DNA of 64,000 nt from Kyrpidia tusciae DSM 2912 (GCF_000092905.1 NC_014098.1:1984001-2048000), one strand, 5' to 3'; positions 8,574 through 17,169 are shown, counted from the first letter of the stretch. Program-made: numbers and translations. The notes: generated by a model from the letters alone, not told the origin.

Positions 8574-9201
8574 CCACGGTCCTTCCCTTCTTCTTCCTCT
8601 TCCCAAACCAGGTCGCCATCTGCAGTAAACGTCACATCCCGCAGAGCCCCTACCCCGGCCACGTCCGGCCATGTCTGCGCCTCTTCCCACAGCGCCTCCC
8701 CCACCCGGACCTCGCCGAGCTCCAGGGTATTGGCCACCGCCATCCAGCGCACCTGGTGCGGCGGCCGTTTTAACGCTCGGAACGCCGAGTCGAGCATTTC
8801 TTTTTCACTGGCAAATGTCATGGGGACGGCGGCCCGAGCGGCAAATCCGCTCGTCAAACAGTTCAAATACGTGGCGGCACGGTCGATTTTCGCCGCCAGC
8901 TTTTCTGACCACCAACAGGTCGAGCCGATCGGTCGGTAGGCCAGGCATCAGCCGCCTGGCTTCTTTGAGCAACTCGCGGTCGCCCGCCAGAAGATCCGCC
9001 GCCAAAAGACCGGACGGTTTGAACTACCTTCCGAAGGGTCCGGTCGATTCCGAAGATCCCACGGCTTCCCGCCGTAATCGCCACCCGAAGAGGGCACCCA
9101 AAAGCCTGGCCCAGCACGGCCGACGTCTCCCGCTCCCCCACCCCTTCGAGATCGGCGATCTCCGGGGTCTCCAGGTTCCGGCGCACCTTGGCCCACTTCA
9201 T
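8570..9201 (-). pseudogene. LarA-like nickel-pincer isomerase, shredded by internal deletions
   Basis: Three reading frames must be joined to recover pieces of one protein of the lactate-racemase (LarA/DUF2088) superfamily. From 9201 the first frame gives MKWAKVRRNLETPEI and LRVAITAGSRGIFGIDRTL, a typical N-terminus. A second frame gives LLKEARRLMPGLPTDRLDLL. A third gives KLAAKIDRAATYLNCLTS, VPMTFASEKEMLDSA and VANTLELGEVRVGEALWEE, the family's C-terminal block. About 200 codons remain of roughly 420, with at least two internal deletions and shifts. The start overlaps the stop of the regulator gene (ATGA), and the end overlaps glcD (ATGA), so it was a regular operon member. Recognition is by family pattern from memory; the exact subgroup is uncertain. 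Confidence 0.68.
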
Positions 9202-9914
9202 CGCCCGGCCTCCTTCATTTCCTGCTCAACCTTCTCCCGAACCTTTCCCAGGTGAAAAGCCATGGCCGCCCGGGCTTCCTCCGGGCGACGCTCCCGAATC
9301 GCCTGGTAGATGCGATCGTGCTCGTCAAAAACCTCCCGCATGCGCTTGAAGTTACCCTGGTTCGGGCCCAAGGTGCAGCGCATCCCTTCCCGGATCAAAT
9401 CGGACACCCGGGCCATTAGTTCAACCAGGATGGGGTTGCCGGTGGCTTTGGCGACCGCCTGATGAAACTGCAGATCCCCGGCATCGCCCACCCGCCCGGC
9501 CCGGAGTTCGTTCAGATACCCCTGCATCGCCTTTTCGATCTCCGCGACCTCCGGCTCTCCCGCACGCTGGGCGGCCAACTCCGCCGCCGACGTCTCCAGG
9601 ATGCTCCGCATCTCCAAAAGGTGTAAAATCTGCTTGGGAAATGCGATCATCGATACGGCCACGGGAGGAATGTACCGCGAAAGATCCGCTTCGAGCACAA
9701 AACTCCCCTCGCCCTGGCGGACGTCGATGATGCCCGCCGAGGCGAGAACCGAAAGCGCCTCCCGCACCGAGGCCCGGCTGACGCCAAACTGTTTCGCCAA
9801 CTCTTTCTCGGGGGGCAGTTTGGTTCCCGGCGGATACACGCCGGACTGGATCAATTCTTTTAACTGTTCCACGACCGCCTCAGACAACTTCGAGCGCCGC
9901 ACCGGCTGGATCAT
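9198..9914 (-). CDS. FadR-family (GntR) transcriptional regulator
   Basis: Protein of about 238 residues with an N-terminal winged helix (PEKELAKQFGVSRASVREALSVL, the GntR signature) and an all-helical FCD effector domain with acidic and His metal-ligand positions (FHQAVAKATGN, AMAFHLGKV). Relatives such as LldR and GlcC respond to lactate or glycolate, which suits the glcDF genes in the same operon. The ATG at 9914 has AGGTG at a proper distance; GTG 9923 and ATG 9920 are alternatives. A 17-base inverted repeat lies just upstream (9929-9945), pointing to autoregulation. The stop overlaps the LarA-like relic by ATGA. Confidence 0.88.
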   Translation of the reverse strand: MIQPVRRSKLSEAVVEQLKELIQSGVYPPGTKLPPEKELAKQFGVSRASVREALSVLASAGIIDVRQGEGSFVLEADLSRYIPPVAVSMIAFPKQILHLLEMRSILETSAAELAAQRAGEPEVAEIEKAMQGYLNELRAGRVGDAGDLQFHQAVAKATGNPILVELMARVSDLIREGMRCTLGPNQGNFKRMREVFDEHDRIYQAIRERRPEEARAAMAFHLGKVREKVEQEMKEAGR

Positions 9915-9928
9915 GGGCATCACCTATT

Positions 9929-9945
9929 TGTCTAGTGATCAGACA
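9929..9945. promoter_or_regulatory. Inverted repeat, candidate operator of the FadR-type regulator
   Basis: TGTCTAGTGATCAGACA has 5-base arms TGTCT/AGACA around a near-symmetric centre. Size and place, 15 bases before the regulator start, fit a FadR/GntR operator that would repress the regulator-glcD-glcF operon. No binding data can be seen. Confidence 0.5.
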
Positions 9946-10161
9946 TCTTCACACGATTTTAGCGTATCCAAGAATTCACCCGGTGTCAAGAGGTGTCGAG
10001 GGATTCTTTCTCTTTAATCGCGATTGACAATACGATTCCCCCCCTGTGTTTTCTTAAAGGGGCTATCGGACAACCTAATCCGACTGTGACCGCGATCATA
10101 GGCCCGGGCCGCCACTGGCGATACGATGAAATTAGAAGCCGGTGAAAGAGGCGAGCGGACG

Positions 10162-10659
10162 ATGGTTGCGGAGATTCGCACGGCGCTCGTGGCCGTGCAT
10201 ATTGTTTTGGCCATTGTGTGGGTGGGCGGAGTCCTTTTCATCGGGTGGGGCGTCTATCCGGCAATGAAACACCTGCCTGTTGGCCGTCGGCGGGAGGTCT
10301 TTCGGGCTTTAATGGCATGGGTACACGGGCCCTTTACCGCAGCGGGCACAGGAGTCATCCTCACCGGTGTCCTTCTCGGCACCGCCCTGGGGCCGATCCG
10401 CGGGTGGTCCGACCTGGGAACCGCGTACGGGCGCATTTGGCTGACCGCACTGATCATCGCCGTAGTCACTGTGGTGTGGGGGTCGACCGTCGGGTACCGC
10501 CTGTCGATGGGGATTTTCCGGGACGACAGCTTGTGGAGCCAAGCAGAACAAGGGGACGATAGGCCCCTGAAGCGTGCCATGGGCCGAATTGCGGCGGTGG
10601 AGTCGGCAGAGGTGGCAGGCTTCGCCGCCCTGATCGTCTGCATGGTGCTTCTCGGCTGA
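10162..10659 (+). CDS. Four-helix membrane protein, CopD/DUF2269-like
   Basis: About 165 residues with four hydrophobic helices: VAVHIVLAIVWVGGVLFIGW, a second near the HGPFTAAGTG stretch, LTALIIAVVTVVWGSTV, and a C-terminal FAALIVCMVLL. The His in the first helix (AVHI) and the His in AWVHGPF are placed like those of CopD/DUF2269 integral membrane proteins, some of which bind haem or copper. The function of this protein is not known. ATG 10162 is preferred because AAAGAGG lies upstream; ATG 10126 in frame would add 12 hydrophilic residues. It precedes menA by 100 bases, so a link to the quinone or respiratory membrane is possible but only positional. Confidence 0.7.
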   Translation: MVAEIRTALVAVHIVLAIVWVGGVLFIGWGVYPAMKHLPVGRRREVFRALMAWVHGPFTAAGTGVILTGVLLGTALGPIRGWSDLGTAYGRIWLTALIIAVVTVVWGSTVGYRLSMGIFRDDSLWSQAEQGDDRPLKRAMGRIAAVESAEVAGFAALIVCMVLLG

Positions 10660-10758
10660 TCGGGACCCGGGTAGGGGAGTTACCTGTCGCCCCACGTACG
10701 AGAACTCCTGCCCCCCGCACCCTACTCCTGGCAGAATGCGGATCGAGGTGACATCCGA

Positions 10759-11688
10759 GTGAGTCGATCCCTTGCTAAAATCGATACGAGTCGGCCGTCG
10801 GCCAATTTGACCTACCGATCCTCGTGGCTGCAATTGAGCCGGCCCATGACCTGGACGGGAACGATTGCCCCGGTGTTGGTGGGCAGCAGCCTTGCGGCAG
10901 GCCGCGGGCCCGTATATCCCGCGCCCTTTTTGGCCATGCTCCTCGCCGCCCTGCTCGTTCAGGGAGCCACCAACATGCTCAACGATTATTTTGACGTCCT
11001 GCACGGCCAAGACCGGGAAAAATGGGCCGCCCCCGGCGATCCCGGACACGGCCGGGGTCCCGCTCATCGCACCATTCCCACCGTGGCCGGCGCCATGTTT
11101 GGCCTCGCCGTCCTGCTCGGGGCTTGGCTGGCCGTACAAACCGGCTGGTGGGTCGCCCTGGCCGGCACCCTCGGCATCGTTGTGGGATATTTTTATTCCG
11201 CCGGTCCCCGCCCTTTGTCCTCCCTGGGCTTGGGCGAGCCGGCGGCCGCCGTGTTCATGGGCCCGGTCACCACCGCTTTGGCCTTTGCGGTGCAAGGGCA
11301 CCGTCCCGATGGGGCCGTTTTGGCCATCTCCCTGCCCTCGGCCCTGCTCATCGCATCGATGATTCTGTCCAACAACATTCGAGACATCGCCAAAGATCAG
11401 GGTTTTCGCCGCACCACGGCCATCGCCCTGGGACGGCCGAGGGCCCTGTACCTGCTCACTGCCCTGCTCGCCGGGTCTTACCTGTGGCTTGGGGCAATGG
11501 TGGCCGGCCGGCTGATCCCGTGGACGGCCTCCTGGGCGTTTCTCGCCCTTCCCCTGGCCGTCCGGCTGCGCCACTCTCTGCGGGCCGGAGCCCCGCGGTC
11601 CGAGGAGATGGCGGGGATGAAATGGGCGGCCTTTCACTACTGGGCTTTCGGGCTTCTCTTCGCCGCCGGGCTCTGGCTCGGTCGCTGA
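10759..11688 (+). CDS. menA: 1,4-dihydroxy-2-naphthoate polyprenyltransferase (MenA/UbiA family)
   Basis: Integral membrane enzyme that attaches a polyprenyl chain to DHNA in menaquinone synthesis. The two aspartate-rich Mg-diphosphate motifs of the UbiA superfamily are present: NMLNDYFD (residues about 73-80) and NNIRDIAKD (about 210-218). The YFYSAGPRPLSSLGLGE loop is typical of MenA. Eight to nine hydrophobic segments and 309 residues fit the family. The GTG start is preceded by GAGGTGAC. No other men genes are nearby, as is common for menA in Bacillota. Menaquinone would accept electrons from the hydrogenase and from GlcDF. Confidence 0.9.
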   Translation: MSRSLAKIDTSRPSANLTYRSSWLQLSRPMTWTGTIAPVLVGSSLAAGRGPVYPAPFLAMLLAALLVQGATNMLNDYFDVLHGQDREKWAAPGDPGHGRGPAHRTIPTVAGAMFGLAVLLGAWLAVQTGWWVALAGTLGIVVGYFYSAGPRPLSSLGLGEPAAAVFMGPVTTALAFAVQGHRPDGAVLAISLPSALLIASMILSNNIRDIAKDQGFRRTTAIALGRPRALYLLTALLAGSYLWLGAMVAGRLIPWTASWAFLALPLAVRLRHSLRAGAPRSEEMAGMKWAAFHYWAFGLLFAAGLWLGR

Positions 11689-11738
11689 GGAGCCCGGCCC
11701 CTCGATCAAAGGATCGGCACACCAGCGCCTAAAAAGTC

Positions 11739-11767
11739 AAGCGGGCGACGTTTCCGTTCGCCCGCTT
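11739..11767. terminator. Bidirectional terminator between menA and the exonuclease gene
   Basis: AAGCGGGCGA pairs with TCGCCCGCTT around a short loop. Read on the minus strand the stem is followed by TTGACTTTTT, so it mainly ends the exonuclease transcript, whose stop codon lies in the stem. On the plus strand the T run is weaker. Confidence 0.7.
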
Positions 11768-12405
11768 CATTTGGCCGTTTTGACCTGCCAGTCATTCAGT
11801 TTTTTCCACACGTCCTCCAGATCCACCCGGTCCCCGAGGGTCATGCGCTCCCGGCGATTCAGATACTCCTTGTCTTTTTCGATCATCCGGAAAATCTCCA
11901 CGGTGGTCAGCGCGTCGTCCAGGGCTCGGTGGTGACGGCCGACCCCCGTTCGCCCGTACTCCTCAATCGCCTTCCAGAGGCCCGTCTGCTGGCGATTCCC
12001 GAAAAACCGTTTATATTCTAAGGACAGATCCCGCTCCCGGCGATCGAAAGGAAAGGGAAGCCCGGCATGGCCGCAGTTCTCCCGCAACACCTGAAGATCG
12101 GCGTTTCCCCAAGTGACCGGCGTGGTCGGACACAACTCGACATAAGTCTGCAGAGTCTCCACCAGTTCACGGAAGGAGATCCCCGCGTCCACATCTTCCT
12201 GGCGAATCTGTAAAAAGTTCTTGCACCTCTCGGTCAAGGTGGGAAATCGCATGGGGCGCACGAAAGTGGACAATCGGTCAAAGATCTCGCCGTCGATCAC
12301 CGAGACCAGACCCAGCTCGATGATCTCCGGCCGAAACTGTTCGGGCGTCGATCGATCTTCCGGCATGGTGAACTCAAAATCCAGAAAGAGCAACTGTTCA
12401 CTCAA
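11767..12405 (-). CDS. kapD: DEDDh 3'-5' exonuclease, KapD-like
   Basis: Protein of 212 residues in the DnaQ/ERI-1-type exonuclease fold. The catalytic motifs are LFLDFEFTM (ExoI Asp and Glu, residues about 5-13), WGNADLQVL (ExoII) and GRHHRALDDALTT (ExoIII, His and Asp). In Bacillus, KapD inhibits the KinA route into sporulation; its nucleic-acid substrate is not defined. The start is the TTG at 12405, preceded by GGAACAGG, giving LSEQLLFLDFEF as expected for KapD (about 205 residues). A longer frame upstream looks non-coding. A terminator follows the stop directly. Confidence 0.84.
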   Translation of the reverse strand: MSEQLLFLDFEFTMPEDRSTPEQFRPEIIELGLVSVIDGEIFDRLSTFVRPMRFPTLTERCKNFLQIRQEDVDAGISFRELVETLQTYVELCPTTPVTWGNADLQVLRENCGHAGLPFPFDRRERDLSLEYKRFFGNRQQTGLWKAIEEYGRTGVGRHHRALDDALTTVEIFRMIEKDKEYLNRRERMTLGDRVDLEDVWKKLNDWQVKTAK

Positions 12406-12664
12406 TCCTGTTCCCCCCGCTCCGTCACATCCCCTCGACACCAGTCTACCACAGCCGGAAGAGATCGGGTGGATCCGGGCCGACCAACGCGGCGCAAAGA
12501 GTATGCGCGCTCCCTTGCCGGTCCGTCCATCCCGCCGAACCCCCGAGCCACCCAACTCCTCCTTCCGGCCTTGGTATCGAACGGTCGGTTGGTCACTCCA
12601 ATCCTCTTGCGCTCCCCAGCCCCCCAGAGCGAGGGAACGCGCCTTTTCCCTTTCGCACCTGGGC

Positions 12665-12838
12665 CTACCGCCCCCTAATCTCCTGCTTCGCGATGGACAT
12701 GCGGTGCACCTCGTCGGGACCGTCGGCGATGCGCAGCGTCCGGATGTTCGCCCACATCCGCGCCAAGGGCGTATCGCTGGTCATCCCCGCCCCTCCGAAC
12801 GCCTGAATCGCCCGATCAATCACCCGCGACCATCCCTC
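12665..12838 (-). pseudogene. C-terminal scrap of an acyl-CoA dehydrogenase
   Basis: About 55 codons encode [20 protein letters not shown], then [20 protein letters not shown] and [13 protein letters not shown]. This is the end of an acyl-CoA dehydrogenase, including the glycine-rich QxFGGxG motif and the substrate and FAD-contact segment [10 protein letters not shown]. Nothing upstream continues the protein; the other 85 percent is missing. With the truncated acyl-CoA synthetase at 2.9 kb it indicates loss of fatty-acid or branched-chain acyl-CoA catabolism in this region. The flanking 12.41-12.66 kb holds no recognisable gene. Confidence 0.8.
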
Positions 12839-12940
12839 CCGTCTTGGCGCGGGGTCCCTTACCACACGCCCAGTCCTCACCTCACTCCCAGTCTAAAGTG
12901 AAAATACAGAACCGGCAACCGGTTCTATGGATGCTGACGA

Positions 12941-14716
12941 TCAGGACCTCACCGGCAAATTGCGCCGTTTTCGAACCACCTGCGCCCTTTTGACATCGTA
13001 CAGCCCCAAAGGCGTCAGGCGAAGCCCCGGGAGAAAATCACAGGTCAAAAAGAGAAGGGAATACAAAATATCGTGAAAGGGAAATCCCCGCTTTTGGACC
13101 GCCGCCAGAAGCCGGTCGTGGTCCCGCACCACCCGGGCAAAGGGCCGGTCGGACATGATTCCGTACAGGGGCAAAGGAATATCCAGCTTGACTTCCCCGT
13201 CTTCGGCCAGGGCGATCCCGCCCCCCATCTGCCGCACCCGCTCCGCCGCAACAGCCATGGCCCCGGAATCCCTGCCGATGACGAGAAGCTCGGTGGTGGT
13301 GTTGTAGGTGGAGGCGAGCCCCCCGATCCGGCCGCCGAACCCCCGGATCACCCCTTTGGCCACCCAGGTCCCATCCCGGGCCACCAAAGCTGCATAGGCC
13401 AGATCCGGTCGATCGCCGATCGCCACGTATTCGCCGTCTGTCGACAGCGCGGCATCCGTGCGCCGGGTGATGACATTACTGATAAATTCGATCACCGGCA
13501 CCTTTTCCCCGTCTTTCGCCTCCAATCGATACAAATTAGGATCCGCCAGTAGCTCCGGCGCGACGGACAGTGGTTTCATCGAGGGGTAGAGGTCCCAGGC
13601 AATATCTGGAATCGGAGCGATCAGCCGGCCATCCCGGGCGACCTCCCGCCCTGCCCGCACCACCCGAGCTGGACGGAAATTTTCAAGATCGGGGAGAATT
13701 AGTACATCCGCCCGGCGCCCGGGTGCAATCCCGCCGATGTCATCATCGAGCTTCAGGTACTGGGCCGCGTTGAGGGTCACCATCTGCAGGGCGGTGACGG
13801 GTGGCACGCCCATCCGCACGGCCTGGCGAAGAAGCCCGTCCAGAAACCCGTTCTCTTCAATAAAAGACGGATTCGGCCCGTCTGTAGTCATTAGGAGCCG
13901 CTGGGTGCTGATCTGCCCTTCTACCACCGGTTCGATCAACTCTTGCAGATCCGGGCGCAGTGAACTGTTGCGCAGCACCGTCCACAGCCCCAAGCGCAAT
14001 CGGTCCAGCATCTCCCGGGCGGTGATGGCCTCGTGACAGGCACTCAGCCCGCCGGCCGACAAGACGTTTAATTTTTCAAAGGAACAGCCGGCGGTGTGAC
14101 CATCCGATACCTTCCCCAATTCTTTTGCAAATTCGATCGTGCCCACGATCAAAGGATCGCCCTGGTACAACATGGGCCAGCGGGTCAGCTCCGCCGTTCC
14201 GATCACATCTTCGTGTTCGAGCAATTTCCGAACAAAGGCGGGGTTAAACCACTCCCCTTCTTCCGGATACCCCGCCTGGGCAACCATCCGGGCCAGCCAC
14301 AGTTGATTGATGGGCAGATCCCGCAGCGCCTCGATCAGCTCCACGGTCCCCTTGTAGCCCAGATGAAGGTAGAAAAACAGGGTATCGTGAACCACAGTGG
14401 TCGTCCCCAGAGGCACGATCCGCTCTGCCAGGCTCACGGGGTTGTACAAAATCCAGGGGTGCGAGTGGGTCTCGATATACCCCGGAACCACAAACATCCC
14501 CGCCGCATCCACCACCTGGGTCTCGTCCCCTACGGCGACCTTCCGGGGCCCGACATAAGCGATGCGATCTTTGTAGATCGCGACGTGGTGGGGCAACAAC
14601 TCCCCGGAATAGACGTTGACCACCGTACCACCCCGAATGAAGAGATCGGCCGGCCGATCCCCCCGGGCCACCTCAATCAACTCTCGTCGATCGGCTTCAA
14701 ACTTTTGGATCCGCAC
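12941..14716 (-). CDS. adeC: Adenine deaminase
   Basis: Amidohydrolase-superfamily enzyme of 591 residues hydrolysing adenine to hypoxanthine and ammonia in the cytoplasm; hypoxanthine can enter the xanthine dehydrogenase route encoded 10 kb away. The metal-binding start of the barrel is GYIETHSHPW (residues about 88-97). SDGHTAGC and the LMTTDGPNP aspartate follow, then the typical C-terminal adenine deaminase domain with GGRIGGLASTYNTTTELLVIG and GGGIALA. Length matches AdeC. The GTG at 14716 has GGAGGCGACGGG in front. It stands alone, divergent from dedA, with a perfect inverted repeat in the shared spacer. Confidence 0.92.
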   Translation of the reverse strand: MRIQKFEADRRELIEVARGDRPADLFIRGGTVVNVYSGELLPHHVAIYKDRIAYVGPRKVAVGDETQVVDAAGMFVVPGYIETHSHPWILYNPVSLAERIVPLGTTTVVHDTLFFYLHLGYKGTVELIEALRDLPINQLWLARMVAQAGYPEEGEWFNPAFVRKLLEHEDVIGTAELTRWPMLYQGDPLIVGTIEFAKELGKVSDGHTAGCSFEKLNVLSAGGLSACHEAITAREMLDRLRLGLWTVLRNSSLRPDLQELIEPVVEGQISTQRLLMTTDGPNPSFIEENGFLDGLLRQAVRMGVPPVTALQMVTLNAAQYLKLDDDIGGIAPGRRADVLILPDLENFRPARVVRAGREVARDGRLIAPIPDIAWDLYPSMKPLSVAPELLADPNLYRLEAKDGEKVPVIEFISNVITRRTDAALSTDGEYVAIGDRPDLAYAALVARDGTWVAKGVIRGFGGRIGGLASTYNTTTELLVIGRDSGAMAVAAERVRQMGGGIALAEDGEVKLDIPLPLYGIMSDRPFARVVRDHDRLLAAVQKRGFPFHDILYSLLFLTCDFLPGLRLTPLGLYDVKRAQVVRKRRNLPVRS

Positions 14717-14738
14717 CCCGTCGCCTCCATTTCTTCCG

Positions 14739-14758
14739 TGGTGGTTGGAAAACCACCA
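14739..14758. promoter_or_regulatory. Perfect inverted repeat between adeC and dedA
   Basis: Arms TGGTGGTT and AACCACCA enclose GGAA. The repeat lies 22 bases upstream of the adeC start and about 80 bases before dedA. It could be an operator or an RNA hairpin in the adeC leader; the responsible regulator is not evident. Confidence 0.45.
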
Positions 14759-14821
14759 TCTTTGCCATACTCTTATAGTAGACTGGTTATGTCCCCGGAC
14801 TCAAGAAAGGAGCGAGGGCTC

Positions 14822-15415
14822 TTGCACCTGGGCGTCCAATACTGGATCTCCCACTATGGGTACATCGGTGTTTTTTTTATTTTGCTGATCGAAAATCTAG
14901 GGGTGCCGTTTCCCGCAGAAACCACGCTGGTGCTGTCGGGCATCGAGTGGACCAAGGGGGCCTTTGCATTCCTGCCTCTCTTGGTTGCGGCCTCCCTGGG
15001 CAATATCTTCGGCTCCACCGCCGCCTACGGAATCGGGTATTTTTTAGGGCGTCCCATCGTCATGCGAATCGCGCGATTCGTAGGTATCAAGGAGCAAAAA
15101 TGGGCGAAGGCCGAGGGGACCTTCGCCAAATATCGGGGCTTTGTGGTGCTGTTTGGGAAGTTCATCGCCGGAATTCGCGTTCTGGTGCCTTATCTCGCGG
15201 GAATTGAACGCATGCCCTTTTTGACCTTCAGCCTCTTCAACGCAATCTCGGCCTTGGTGTGGGTGGTCGCCTTCACGACCCTCGGCCGCTTCGCCGGGGT
15301 AGCGTGGTCCCACTACCACCGGGTGATGCACCAGTACCTGGTGCCCGGTCTTATCGCCCTGGCCGTCCTTGTTGCCTTGTATGTTGCCCTCAAACGCAGG
15401 TACCGCCAGGCATAG
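14822..15415 (+). CDS. DedA-family membrane protein
   Basis: Protein of 197 residues of the DedA/SNARE-associated (VTT) family, of which some members act as undecaprenyl-phosphate or phospholipid flippases. Family marks are ENLGVPFPAETTLVLSG near the N-terminus, the glycine-rich GSTAAYGIGYFLGRP, and the FGKFIAGIRVLVPYLAGIERM block with the conserved Arg and Gly. About five hydrophobic segments are present. The start is taken as TTG 14822, with AAAGGAGCGAGG directly upstream; an ATG at 14789 in frame lacks a ribosome binding site. Confidence 0.88.
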   Translation: MHLGVQYWISHYGYIGVFFILLIENLGVPFPAETTLVLSGIEWTKGAFAFLPLLVAASLGNIFGSTAAYGIGYFLGRPIVMRIARFVGIKEQKWAKAEGTFAKYRGFVVLFGKFIAGIRVLVPYLAGIERMPFLTFSLFNAISALVWVVAFTTLGRFAGVAWSHYHRVMHQYLVPGLIALAVLVALYVALKRRYRQA

Positions 15416-15440
15416 AGCGGCCCGCCCCGGCCCCGGCAAT

Positions 15441-16088
15441 TCATGTACCCGCCGGAGCCTGGGCCTTCGCCTTCGCCGTGTCCCAGGTGCGCACAACATG
15501 ATCTGTATCCACCACTGTGCCAAAAAAACGGTCGATATTTTCTAGAGTCATCTCATGAGCTCTCAGGGAATAAGCAGCGCAGGCGTCATATGCAAACAGG
15601 ATTCGATAATCCAACATGTACCCGTCTCTTGCGGTGGACTCCACGCATACATTGCTACTGACCCCGCTCATGACCAATGTATCGACCTTTAGGGTTCGCA
15701 GTACCGATTCCAACCTGGTGTTAATAAAGGCGCTATACCGATGTTTGTTCACGATAATGTCTTCGGGGCCAGGAGAAATCTCGTAGAAATCAGCTCCCCA
15801 GCTTCCCTTTCGACATACTGTATTAGACCGGCCACCCATTCGCTCCGTCCAGATCTGGGAGTCGGTAGCAGGTTCGTGAATAGTCTGGATGTAAATGACA
15901 GGAACGTCGCAACGATGAGCTCCCTCGATCAGCCGTCGCAGATGGAGCATCATCGACTTAACCATGCTGACATCGTTTCCCCCTTTGGCGAGTGCCCCTT
16001 CAGGATGACAAAAATCGTTCTGCACATCCACTACAATCAGCGCCGTGGAATCCGGATTTGTGTAACCTCTTTCTGCCACGTCAACCAC
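15441..16088 (-). CDS. Isochorismatase-family cysteine amidohydrolase
   Basis: Protein of 215 residues with the nicotinamidase/isochorismatase fold. The catalytic triad is visible as Asp in LIVVDVQNDF (about D21), Lys in IIVNKHRYSAF and Cys in SGVSSNVCVESTARD. These enzymes hydrolyse amide bonds of nicotinamide, ureidoacrylate (RutB), biuret or N-carbamoyl compounds. The gene is the last of a four-gene run behind an SsuABC-like importer (ATPase, permease, binding protein), with 10 bases between the genes. A nitrogen-bearing amide imported by that system is the likely substrate, but which one cannot be read from the sequence. Confidence 0.88.
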   Translation of the reverse strand: MVDVAERGYTNPDSTALIVVDVQNDFCHPEGALAKGGNDVSMVKSMMLHLRRLIEGAHRCDVPVIYIQTIHEPATDSQIWTERMGGRSNTVCRKGSWGADFYEISPGPEDIIVNKHRYSAFINTRLESVLRTLKVDTLVMSGVSSNVCVESTARDGYMLDYRILFAYDACAAYSLRAHEMTLENIDRFFGTVVDTDHVVRTWDTAKAKAQAPAGT

Positions 16089-16098
16089 CCCACAGTAT

Positions 16099-17130
16099 TC
16101 ATTTCGCTTTTTTCACAAACTCCATATCTACCAGCCCGTCGTAAGTGTAGCTACCCTTGAAAATCCCCGTTGTGATCATTACGTCCATGTCCCGTTGCAG
16201 TGCTTGCGGTGTAATCATCCCATCCGTACTCCACAAATGATCTGCGTAGGCCCGATCTAGGGATGCCTGAATGGCCTGATCGGACAACGTGGGAAATTGT
16301 TTCTTGGCCACCTTGGCCGCAAAGGTCTTATCAGACTGCATCTTCTTCAGCACTTCCACCACTGCATCCACAAATTGCTGGACAGTCTCCGGATCCTTTT
16401 GAATAGTAGAGTTCTTGACGCTGACCACAGAGTAGCTATAATCACCCATAGACGGAAATTTATAGAATGGCTCGTCCCACACTCTTTTGGTTATTCCGTC
16501 CACAATTTGAGGCTCGGCCCCATTAGCGACATCTGCCAAGCCTTGTTGCACCATAGCCACCACCGCCGTAGCATCGGCGGGCTCGAGGATTTGGACATCT
16601 TTATCCGGATTGAGACCTAATTGAATCAATAGATACCTCATCAAGAGATTCGGTGTTCCCCCATGACGCCCCGCCGCAATTCTTTTCCCCCGAAGAAAGG
16701 CTTTCAGATCTGCGGGAGAGTCACTCTTTGGACCTGTGTCGGCTTTGGCCATGAGATACACGTTGGCGCGGTTTACCACGTTCACGACGGAAATGATGGG
16801 ATCAGGATTCCCCTGATTTGCTAAAGCATTCGACTCAGGACCTCCGATCACTCCCCACGCCTGTCCACTCACCACTGCCGTTACGTGGGCTCCACCGGTG
16901 GCCGTCATAAATTGAACATCCAGACCGTGCTTTTTAAAATACCCCTCTTGCTCAGCTGCATATAGCGGGAGATAACCGATCAGGTGCACCGGTTCAGCGA
17001 TGATGATTTTTTTGAGCCCTTGGGAGTCAGATCCCGGTCCCGAAACGCCCTGCCCACTTCCACAGCCAGACATCGCAAAGGCCAATGTGATACAAAGAAC
17101 TGTGAAAAATAACGGTCGAAATTTTGCCAA
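16099..17130 (-). CDS. ABC transporter substrate-binding lipoprotein, NMT1/THI5/SsuA-like
   Basis: Extracellular lipoprotein: an N-terminal hydrophobic stretch is followed by the lipobox MSGC (Cys about 22). The mature part matches the NMT1/SsuA-like fold (AEPVHLIGYLPLYAAEQEGY, ATGGAHVTAVVSGQAWGVI), which binds pyrimidine precursors, sulfonates, nitrate or cyanate. Length 343. The gene lies between the permease and the isochorismatase gene in one operon. The ligand is not known; the adjacent amidohydrolase argues for a small amide or pyrimidine-like compound. Confidence 0.88.
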   Translation of the reverse strand: MAKFRPLFFTVLCITLAFAMSGCGSGQGVSGPGSDSQGLKKIIIAEPVHLIGYLPLYAAEQEGYFKKHGLDVQFMTATGGAHVTAVVSGQAWGVIGGPESNALANQGNPDPIISVVNVVNRANVYLMAKADTGPKSDSPADLKAFLRGKRIAAGRHGGTPNLLMRYLLIQLGLNPDKDVQILEPADATAVVAMVQQGLADVANGAEPQIVDGITKRVWDEPFYKFPSMGDYSYSVVSVKNSTIQKDPETVQQFVDAVVEVLKKMQSDKTFAAKVAKKQFPTLSDQAIQASLDRAYADHLWSTDGMITPQALQRDMDVMITTGIFKGSYTYDGLVDMEFVKKAK

Positions 17131-17169
17131 GACGCCCCCCCCTCTTTACTCGCTGATTTGTGATACGAA

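Noticed and set aside
7290-8939. A 549-codon plus-strand frame opposite glcD
   Set aside because: Low-complexity His/Arg/Pro-rich translation without family features; the minus strand carries all glcD motifs.
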